Shown here piece after piece: positions 7,042-12,688 of a DNA stretch of 15,882 nucleotides; positions within the stretch are counted from its first letter, which is position 1; each line of letters opens with the position of its first letter. Below the pieces are notes generated by a model, which was not told the DNA's origin, ran no database searches, and saw only the letters and a list, made by a program, of their open reading frames with translations. Source of the DNA: Synechococcales cyanobacterium PMM_0085. GTDB taxonomy: Bacteria > Cyanobacteriota > Cyanobacteriia > Elainellales > Elainellaceae. The position numbers were made by a program, and so were the translations under genes. The stretch is taken from positions 1 to 15,882 of the forward strand of contig CASBQJ010000312.1 in NCBI GenBank assembly GCA_949127705.1, given 5' to 3'.

Positions 7042-8646
7042 ATGGATGATCCCAATTGGCTAGCGTCTAGTGCCCCCAATCAGTTGAATAGTAATCATGT
7101 ACCGGAAATTATTCCGGTACTGATCATTTTGCTACTGGTCGCAACGGTGGTAGCGTTGCTGTCTCGGCGGCTGCGGATCCCCTATGTGACCGGGCTAGTG
7201 GTGGCCGGATTGGCGATCGCCGAATTTCTGCCGGATCGGATCGGGCTAGAGTCGTCCTTAATCATCAACCTTTTCTTGCCGATTCTGTTGTTTGAAGCCG
7301 CCATCAATACCGATGTCAGCCGCCTGCGCAGCACGCTCAAGCCCGTGTTCTTGCTAGCTGGCCCTGGCGTCTTGATTGCCTCTAGCATTACGGCTACGGT
7401 GCTGACAGTAGTGCTGGGGTTAGACTGGATTCCAGCCCTGCTGGCGGGGGTGATTTTGGCAATTACCGATACGGTGTCGGTAATTGCGGTGTTTAAAGAA
7501 GTGTCTGTGCCCGCTCGTCTCTCGACCATTGTGGAGGGTGAAAGCCTGTTCAATGATGGCATGGCTCTGGTGCTATATGGGTTGATTTTACAGGCATATA
7601 GCACGGGTTCTGTGACGCTGGCAGATGGAATTCAGCGGTTCTTGATCGTGATTGTGGGTGGGGCGCTGCTGGGTACAGTCCTGGGCTATCTCAGCACCGG
7701 GTTATTTGCCCGCTCAGATGATCCGCTCAGCGGCATTTTATTGACGGTAGCGCTGGCGCTAGGAGCGTTTCAGGGTGCAGAACTGATACATGTGTCGGGC
7801 GTGGTAGCGGTGGTGGTGGCAGGTTTGATGGTAGGGAATGCGGGTTTAGCTCGCCAATTTTCGGCCTCCAGCCGGATTACGCTCTACAGCTTTTGGGAAT
7901 ATGCCGGGTTTGGGGTCAACACGTTTATCTTTTTATTGATTGGGTTAGAGCTTGACTTGGCAACGCTCTGGCGCAATCTCCCAGCGGTACTGCTGGCCGT
8001 TTTGGCCTATCAGGTGGGGCGATTGTTGACGGTTTATCCATTGCTGGCAGTGGTGCAGCGGTTCGATCGCCCGATCCCACTACCCTGGCAACATGTTTTG
8101 TTTTTAGGCAACATTAAAGGGTCGCTATCGATGGCGCTGGTGCTGAGTTTGCCAGCCAGCTTACCCGGACGGGCAGATCTAATTGCGCTGGTCTATGGGG
8201 TGGTGCTGCTGTCGTTGGTGGGGCAAGGAGTGAGTCTGCCCTGGCTGGTGAAGCAGTTAAACCTGGTGCCGATGTCGCCGGCCCGTCGCGAGGTAGAAGA
8301 GCTCCAGGCACAGCTAATTTCGGCCAAGGCGGCGCAAGATGAACTCGAACAGCTGCTCAAAACGGGCGTGTTGCCCAAGGCGGTCTATGAAGAGATGCGA
8401 TCGCGCTATCAGGTGCAGGTAGCCCGTTCTGAGAAAGCCCTGCGCGATCGCTACAACCAGCGCGAAGATTCGGCGGCCGTGGAGGAAAGCGATCGCCCCA
8501 AACTGGACGCGATCCGGCGGCGGCTGCTGCTAGCGGAAAAAGGGGCGTTGAATGAAGCGGTGCGAAAACGATTGATTTCGGAAGCGATCGCCCGCGAACA
8601 GCTCCAAACAATCGACGAGCAGCTGCTTAATCTAGACGATGATTAG
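7042..8646 (+). CDS. CPA1-family Na+/H+ antiporter (NhaP-type)
   Basis: The 534-residue protein has about twelve hydrophobic spans between residues 22 and 410, then a hydrophilic, charged C-terminal tail of about 120 residues rich in coiled-coil heptads (for example E-V-E-E-L-Q-A-Q-L). The CPA1 signature G-E-S-L-F-N-D-G is present, with the ion-binding Asn-Asp pair at about N171 and D172; earlier motifs F-L-P-I-L-L-F-E-A-A and I-T-D-T-V-S-V also fit. The late-helix motif reads G-N-I-K-G-S-L-S-M-A-L, with Lys where many members have Arg. The family exchanges cytoplasmic Na+ (or K+) for protons across the plasma or thylakoid membrane in salt and pH homeostasis. The ATG has GAGG close upstream. 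It resembles the cyanobacterial NhaS1/NhaP type by length and tail; exact orthology is not established. Confidence 0.93.
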   Translation: MDDPNWLASSAPNQLNSNHVPEIIPVLIILLLVATVVALLSRRLRIPYVTGLVVAGLAIAEFLPDRIGLESSLIINLFLPILLFEAAINTDVSRLRSTLKPVFLLAGPGVLIASSITATVLTVVLGLDWIPALLAGVILAITDTVSVIAVFKEVSVPARLSTIVEGESLFNDGMALVLYGLILQAYSTGSVTLADGIQRFLIVIVGGALLGTVLGYLSTGLFARSDDPLSGILLTVALALGAFQGAELIHVSGVVAVVVAGLMVGNAGLARQFSASSRITLYSFWEYAGFGVNTFIFLLIGLELDLATLWRNLPAVLLAVLAYQVGRLLTVYPLLAVVQRFDRPIPLPWQHVLFLGNIKGSLSMALVLSLPASLPGRADLIALVYGVVLLSLVGQGVSLPWLVKQLNLVPMSPARREVEELQAQLISAKAAQDELEQLLKTGVLPKAVYEEMRSRYQVQVARSEKALRDRYNQREDSAAVEESDRPKLDAIRRRLLLAEKGALNEAVRKRLISEAIAREQLQTIDEQLLNLDDD

Positions 8647-8775
8647 GGCGATGACCAGACAAGATGATCTATCCTCATAATTGGCGTCCCTGCTTTGGAT
8701 GAATCCCTGGCGATCTCCCCAGCGGCGGCGCTGTCAGGATGCATCCAGTTGTTTTGCTATGAGTTCAGCACTGCT

Positions 8776-9168
8776 ATGAGTCAGCTTCAACCCCTTCAAG
8801 TCGAAGACGGTACCGTGATTTACGTCGAAACCACCGACCGCACAGCAGCCCCTGGGGCGATCGCCAATTCTGGAGAGACGACCCGTTCTGCCAAAGGCTG
8901 GGGCTCTGCCAACCCTAGTAACCAGGTTTCACAGAGCTTCCAAGCGATTGAAAACACGATTAAAACCTATACCAAACACACCCTCAATGCCTTTCGAGAT
9001 GCGGCGATGGCCGACGTCAAAAAAGTAACGCTAGAGTTTGGCGTCAACGTCAGCGGCATGAGCGGTATTCCCTACATTGCCACGGGCACCGCCGAATGCA
9101 ACATCAAAGTAGTGGTCGAGTGCGAGTTTCTGCCCCAGTCCAAGGAGCAAGGAACTGCTGAACAATAG
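8776..9168 (+). CDS. CU044_2847/Trypco1-like small protein
   Basis: From ATG at 8776 the product is 130 residues. An in-frame ATG at 8695 would add 27 residues that look non-conserved. The N-terminal strand (E-D-G-T-V-I-Y-V-E-T-T) leads to a glycine/serine-rich linker, a helix (about 53-80) and then the segment V-T-L-E-F-G-V-N-V-S-G-M-S-G-I-P followed by A-x-G-T-A-E-C-N-I-K-V-V-V-E. This order matches the CU044_2847 or trypsin-co-occurring domain 1 family as I remember it (VEFG core, then GG..E..l.V). That domain has been described in bacterial NTPase-linked conflict systems, where it is predicted to interact with effectors or proteases. Here no protease, effector or STAND NTPase gene is adjacent, so it is a solo member. 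No catalytic residues are evident. Confidence 0.62.
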   Translation: MSQLQPLQVEDGTVIYVETTDRTAAPGAIANSGETTRSAKGWGSANPSNQVSQSFQAIENTIKTYTKHTLNAFRDAAMADVKKVTLEFGVNVSGMSGIPYIATGTAECNIKVVVECEFLPQSKEQGTAEQ

Positions 9169-9238
9169 GATGCTGGGTCGGTTGAATCCACCGTAAAATT
9201 TTTATTAAGTATGTCAAGCTTAGAGGCAGATAAAGGAT

Positions 9239-9266
9239 ATCAAATCAGGTAGATCAAATCAGGTAG
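9239..9266 (+). repeat. Two 14-bp direct repeats upstream of the antitoxin-like gene
   Basis: ATCAAATCAGGTAG occurs twice head to tail with no mismatch, and TAG follows once more. It lies about 90 bases before the next start codon. A near-palindrome, CGAGaGTTAACgCTCG, follows at about 9270-9285 and the inverted pair GTTGAATT/AATTCAAC at 9297-9304 and 9338-9345, so this leader is dense in symmetric sequence. Confidence 0.85.
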
Positions 9267-9358
9267 TAGCGAGAGTTAACGCTCGACTGCCAGATTGTTG
9301 AATTCTCCTTGTTGAGTGAGAAATGCCATGTTGATTAAATTCAACGTTGGGTAGCTTG

Positions 9359-9559
9359 ATGCAAACCTTAATTGAGCAAATTGTAGCCCAGCTCCACACG
9401 CTTCCTGAAGCAGACGTTCAGGAAGTTTTAGAGTTTGTTGAAATTCTTTCGTGGTATCGCTGTAAAACAGAGGCACTCCAGGCCGCAGCAGGGCTTCAAT
9501 CTACGCAATCTGCCTCTCAGTCCTCAAACCCGGATGTAAATTGTGACTTCAACCATTGA
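9359..9559 (+). CDS. Small antitoxin-like protein (DUF2281-type N-terminus)
   Basis: The 66-residue product from ATG at 9359 (a TTG at 9347 adds four residues) begins MQTLIEQIVAQLHTLPEADV and continues Q-E-V-L-E-F-V-E-I-L-S-W. This short two-helix pattern with Leu-Pro-x-x-x-x-Q-E-V-x-x-F-V-x-x-L is the signature of DUF2281 and related antitoxin-like proteins. The C-terminal 25 residues are low in complexity (Gln, Ser, Ala). DUF2281 proteins often precede PIN-domain or RelE-type toxins, but the next gene is rluD, whose GTG start lies inside this gene, a 17-base overlap. No toxin is visible, so it may be an orphan or have another role. Translational coupling to rluD is possible. Confidence 0.55.
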   Translation: MQTLIEQIVAQLHTLPEADVQEVLEFVEILSWYRCKTEALQAAAGLQSTQSASQSSNPDVNCDFNH

Positions 9560-10472
9560 TTTGGACGTTCATATACCGGGCGAACGGCTCGATCGCTACT
9601 TGGCTGAGCAATTGCCCGATCTCTCCAGGGCTAGGCTCCAAAAGTTGATTGAACAGGGGCAGGTGCAGGTCAATGGGGCGGTATGCACGTCTAAGAAATT
9701 ATCGGTGCGCGGGGGCGATCGCCTCTCTCTGGTTATTCCGGAGGTCGAGCCGCTGAAGCTAGAGGCCGAAACGATTCCGCTCGACATTTTATTTGAGGAT
9801 GAGCACCTGATTATTCTCAACAAGCCAATTGGCTTAGTGGTGCATCCAGCACCGGGGCATCAGGGCGGCACGCTGGTGAATGCGCTCCTAGCCCACTGCA
9901 CCGATTTGTCTGGCATTGGCGGGGTGCAGCGCCCCGGCATTGTGCATCGCTTAGACAAAGATACAAGCGGGGCGATCGCCATTGCCAAAACCGATCAGGC
10001 GCATCAACACCTCCAGGCGCAGTTCAAGACTAAGACCGCCCGCCGCACCTACTTAGCGGTCGTCTATGGCTCGTCGCGCGCCCAGAGCGGCACCGTAGAC
10101 GTGCCAGTGGGTCGCCATCTGGCTGATCGCAAAAAAATGGCAGTGGTGCCCGAAGACAAAGGCGGCAGATCGGCCATTACCCATTGGCAGGTGCAAGAAC
10201 GCCTAGGCAACTACACGCTGATGCAGTTTGACTTAGAAACTGGGCGGACGCATCAGATCCGGGTTCACAGCGCCTATATGGGCAACCCAGTCGTCGGTGA
10301 TCCCGTCTACAGTGCCGGCAAATCAATGGGCGTCAAGCTACCGGGTCAAGCCCTGCACGCCTGGAAATTGCGGTTGCAGCACCCGATTTCTGGCGAACAG
10401 ATGGAGGCGATCGCGCCCCTGCCAATGGCGTTTACCACCCTGTTGCGGGTATTAAGGCAACGAGTTCTCTAA
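9543..10472 (+). CDS. rluD: RluA/RluD-family 23S rRNA pseudouridine synthase
   Basis: The 309-residue protein has an S4 RNA-binding domain at about 10-70 (R-L-D-R-Y-L-A and L-S-R-A-R-L-Q-K-L-I-E-Q-G-Q-V-Q-V-N-G), followed by the RluA catalytic domain. The catalytic motif is H-R-L-D-K-D-T-S-G with D138 as the catalytic aspartate, and G-R-T-H-Q-I-R-V-H-S follows later in its usual place. Such enzymes convert uridines to pseudouridine; the RluD branch modifies helix 69 of 23S rRNA. The S4-plus-catalytic layout and length fit RluD, but RluC-like or other RluA members share it, so the symbol is by overall likeness. The GTG start at 9543 lies inside the preceding small gene. Confidence 0.88.
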   Translation: MTSTIDLDVHIPGERLDRYLAEQLPDLSRARLQKLIEQGQVQVNGAVCTSKKLSVRGGDRLSLVIPEVEPLKLEAETIPLDILFEDEHLIILNKPIGLVVHPAPGHQGGTLVNALLAHCTDLSGIGGVQRPGIVHRLDKDTSGAIAIAKTDQAHQHLQAQFKTKTARRTYLAVVYGSSRAQSGTVDVPVGRHLADRKKMAVVPEDKGGRSAITHWQVQERLGNYTLMQFDLETGRTHQIRVHSAYMGNPVVGDPVYSAGKSMGVKLPGQALHAWKLRLQHPISGEQMEAIAPLPMAFTTLLRVLRQRVL

Positions 10473-10504
10473 CGCTTGCAGCGGCTTAATCGAGCAGTGG
10501 TGTT

Positions 10505-10542
10505 TTAAAACCATTGGTTTAGCAAAAGTGCTAAGGTTTTAA
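10505..10542. promoter_or_regulatory. Inverted repeat between rluD and ybaB
   Basis: TTAAAACC (10505-10512) pairs with GGTTTTAA (10535-10542), and inside it TTAGC (10519-10523) pairs with GCTAA (10530-10534), leaving a six-base bulge on the left. It begins 33 bases after the rluD stop and lies about 70 bases before the ybaB start, so it may help end rluD transcription or mark a regulator site for ybaB. Confidence 0.5.
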
Positions 10543-10560
10543 GATTCGAGCGTGTTTTCA

Positions 10561-10599
10561 GAACAACTCACCAAAACAACTCACCAGAACAACTCACCT
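10561..10599 (+). repeat. Three 13-bp direct repeats in the ybaB leader
   Basis: GAACAACTCACCA, AAACAACTCACCA and GAACAACTCACCT stand head to tail and end 10 bases before the ybaB start codon, just ahead of the probable ribosome binding site (GAG at 10602-10604). The inner AACAACTCACC is identical in all three. Confidence 0.9.
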
Positions 10600-10609
10600 A
10601 CGAGACGTT

Positions 10610-10957
10610 ATGACGAAAGGACAGGGATTCGGCGGCTTTGGTCTTGGCAAAATGAAAGAGCTGACCGAAGCGTTCAAAAAAGCCCAGCAAGTTCAAGAAG
10701 GTGCCAAGAAGCTTCAAGAAGAGCTGGAAATCATGGAGATTACTGGCGAAGCGGGTGGTGGTCTAGTCAAGGTCATCCTCAGCGGCAACCAAGAACCTCG
10801 GCGGGTAGAAATTTCTCCCGATGTGTTGGCTGAAGGGGCTGAAGTCTTGTCAGACCTGGTGCTAGCTGCAACCAAAGACGCATACAACAAATCCACCGCA
10901 ACGATGCGTGAACGGATGGAAGAATTGACGGGCGGATTGAATCTGCCTGGACTTTAA
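10610..10957 (+). CDS. ybaB: YbaB/EbfC-family nucleoid-associated protein
   Basis: The 115-residue product starts with a glycine-rich stretch (G-Q-G-F-G-G-F-G-L-G-K-M), followed by a long helix rich in Lys, Gln and Glu (K-K-A-Q-Q-V-Q-E-G-A-K-K-L-Q-E-E-L). It then has the family core G-E-A-G-G-G-L-V-K-V-I-L-S-G-N and the segment I-S-P-D-V-L-A-E-G-A-E-V-L-S-D-L-V-L-A-A-T-K. These are the hallmarks of YbaB/EbfC, small homodimers that bind DNA and often sit beside dnaX and recR in other bacteria. Here the neighbours are rluD upstream and a convergent wall amidase downstream, so that linkage is not kept. The start is supported by the family N-terminus and a GAG five bases before ATG. Confidence 0.93.
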   Translation: MTKGQGFGGFGLGKMKELTEAFKKAQQVQEGAKKLQEELEIMEITGEAGGGLVKVILSGNQEPRRVEISPDVLAEGAEVLSDLVLAATKDAYNKSTATMRERMEELTGGLNLPGL

Positions 10958-10993
10958 CGTCATCCCTGCGTAGGCACCCAAGATGCGGCAGGT

Positions 10994-11037
10994 ACACACT
11001 AGTAGGGGCACAGCATGCTGTGCCCCTACTAGTGTGT
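10994..11037. repeat. Perfect 44-bp palindrome between convergent genes, with ACTAGTAG ends
   Basis: Positions 10994-11015 are the exact reverse complement of 11016-11037; the centre is CAGCATGCTG and the arms read ACACACTAGTAGGGGCACAG plus CA. It lies between the 3' ends of ybaB and the leftward amidase, so as RNA it would form a strong hairpin at the end of both transcripts and may serve as a two-way terminator, though T-runs are lacking. It contains ACTAGTAG (10998-11005) and CTACTAGT (11026-11033), the same octamers that bound the element at 1899-2008, while the core sequence differs. Confidence 0.9.
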
Positions 11038-11058
11038 GTCCCTTCAATTAAGCAAAAA

Positions 11059-12402
11059 TTATAAGATCCCGGCTGACTCGTATAGCCGCCTCACCAGCGA
11101 GATGATCTTTTCACCATATTGGGGATCAGCCGCCCATCGACCGCTCAGCTGCCCTACCAACGGGGCGACTCCTCTGGCCACGAACCGGAAGCGAGGATCG
11201 ACCAACCCTTGCACCAGTGGAGCCGTGCTGGCATAGGCTTTGAGGTGTTGAATGTGCGCTCTCACCCCAATTCGAGCGCTGGGGAAAATCGCGCCATCGG
11301 CAGTACCCGTCGCATCGCCTAACCCACCAAAGTTATTTTGACCCGGCTTAATGTCGCTGCCAAACTGGAGGAAGCCAGTTTCGACACACATTTGGCAGAA
11401 GGCGATATCGTAATTCACGCCTTCCGTCGTGCCCTCTTCGCGGTATAGCCGAGGCAGTTCTGGAAATTGGGCGATCGCGCCTTCATTGTTGTTCTTGAGA
11501 AACATCATCATCTGCACCTCGCTGGTTTGACCTAGCCCCATAATTCGATCCACTTGGCCGGGGCACAGCGTCGCATGTTGCAGCGTAATGGTACGAGTCG
11601 TCGCATCCCAGCTGACTGCAATATTGAAGGGGCGCAGTTCGACCGCCTTCACATACACAATATTGCGGTACACAAGGCGGCGGATATCGGTCGCTTGAGT
11701 TAGATCAACCCCCAGCCGATCGACTAGATCAATCGGGATGTAGGCATTGCCGTTGACGATAATGCCTTGCTCGTCATAAATTCCGCCGCTGAGGCTGATA
11801 TTGAGGGTGGAGTAGACAGGTTCTGGCTCGGGGGGTTGGCCAGCAAGGGCACGGCTCCAAGACGCTAGCCCGTCTGCAATCCCTAAGGCCAGATCCCGGC
11901 GGCGATTTTGGATGATGCTGCGATCGTCGGGGCTGGTGAGGAAGCCAATATTCATCAGCAGCGAGGGCACCGACACCTGACGGCAAAAAGCCAGAATGCC
12001 CGTTCCCGAGTCGGTATCTGGCCGAGTGCCCCGACTGGGAAGCTGCACTCGCCGCAATAGAGCCAGCAGCAATAGTTCAGCATGGGCTTTGCGCAAGTCG
12101 TTGTTGGGAATATAAAACACACTAGCCCCGCGCACGGACGGATTGCCCGACGCGTCACCGTGGATTTCTAGCGCCACATCGCCCACAATCCCACGAGCAT
12201 TGATCCAGGCAATTGACAGCACCATACTGAGGTCATCGGGCACAGCCAGCACCTCAAACCCACGCGATCGCAGCTCAGACACCACGAGATCCCGCGTTAA
12301 GATCATCTCTCTCGCCTCCGTGGTACCCGCCACCACGATCCCCGGATCGATCCCTGACCCCTCTGTGCCGCCATGTCCAGCTGAGATAAAAATACGTCCC
12401 AT
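11059..12402 (-). CDS. N-acetylmuramoyl-L-alanine amidase (Amidase_3) fused to a glucosaminidase domain
   Basis: ATG at 12402 gives 447 residues beginning MGRIFISAGHGG, the natural start of the fold; a GTG at 12438 would add 12 residues. Residues 1-185 form an Amidase_3 domain with zinc ligands H10, E29 and H81. The segment that normally carries the catalytic glutamate (V-E-x-G-F) reads L-L-M-N-I-G-F, with N151 in its place. Residues about 198-275 resemble a copper amine oxidase-like stalk domain (Y-D-E-Q-G-I-I-V-N-G-N-A-Y-I-P). The C-terminal 160 residues resemble the glucosaminidase family, with a probable catalytic E341 in C-V-E-T-G-F-L-Q-F-G and the motif N-N-F-G-G-L-G (357-363). The protein would cut peptidoglycan at two bond types if both domains are active. 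No signal peptide is seen. It converges with ybaB. Confidence 0.88.
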   Translation of the reverse strand: MGRIFISAGHGGTEGSGIDPGIVVAGTTEAREMILTRDLVVSELRSRGFEVLAVPDDLSMVLSIAWINARGIVGDVALEIHGDASGNPSVRGASVFYIPNNDLRKAHAELLLLALLRRVQLPSRGTRPDTDSGTGILAFCRQVSVPSLLMNIGFLTSPDDRSIIQNRRRDLALGIADGLASWSRALAGQPPEPEPVYSTLNISLSGGIYDEQGIIVNGNAYIPIDLVDRLGVDLTQATDIRRLVYRNIVYVKAVELRPFNIAVSWDATTRTITLQHATLCPGQVDRIMGLGQTSEVQMMMFLKNNNEGAIAQFPELPRLYREEGTTEGVNYDIAFCQMCVETGFLQFGSDIKPGQNNFGGLGDATGTADGAIFPSARIGVRAHIQHLKAYASTAPLVQGLVDPRFRFVARGVAPLVGQLSGRWAADPQYGEKIISLVRRLYESAGIL

Positions 12403-12688
12403 GAGTATGCGTCCTTGCTTTGATCGCAGATCCGCCACACGCGGCTGCTAAGTTGGTACATTAGCGGAAAACTAAGCATTTGATCCATATTTTCCATTGC
12501 CAAACTATTCCCTTAAATTCTTCCCAACAGATTCCGCCCCTGCTCCTCAAAAAGCGTCACAATAAACAAACCCTTCACCCCAACCTAATTTAGCCCCCCT
12601 CGCCAGCCCCACCTATTTCCCATTCCTCCTTCCCGCTTCCTCCTTCCTCCTACGCTTCGCGAACGGCAAAGCCGAACATCCTTCCCCC
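12403..12688. other. Intergenic region between the amidase and dnaG starts
   Basis: This divergent region should hold promoters for both genes. Its right half (about 12530-12690) is strongly pyrimidine-rich on the + strand, includes a 14-bp tandem pair (12623-12650) and the palindrome-containing string TTCGCGAACGGCAAAGCC (from about 12656). No coding frame or RNA gene is apparent, and there is no Shine-Dalgarno sequence before dnaG; the bases before ATG are CCTTCCCCC. Confidence 0.5.
12623..12650 (+). repeat. Two 14-bp pyrimidine direct repeats upstream of dnaG
   Basis: TTCCTCCTTCCCGC (12623-12636) and TTCCTCCTTCCTCC (12637-12650) share 12 of 14 positions. They lie in a C/T-rich tract 38 bases before the dnaG start. 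Low complexity makes chance duplication more likely here than at the other tandem repeats in this window. Confidence 0.6.

Noticed and set aside
7182..7604. 140-codon minus-strand frame within the antiporter gene
   Set aside because: It lies opposite conserved membrane spans of the antiporter and shows no family features.
9239..9266. CRISPR-like direct repeats
   Set aside because: Units are 14 bp, adjacent with no spacers and only two copies; no cas gene is present.
9276..9476. 66-codon minus-strand frame over the antitoxin-like gene
   Set aside because: It runs opposite to a frame with a recognisable DUF2281-like pattern, has no recognisable motif and spans the probable promoter region.
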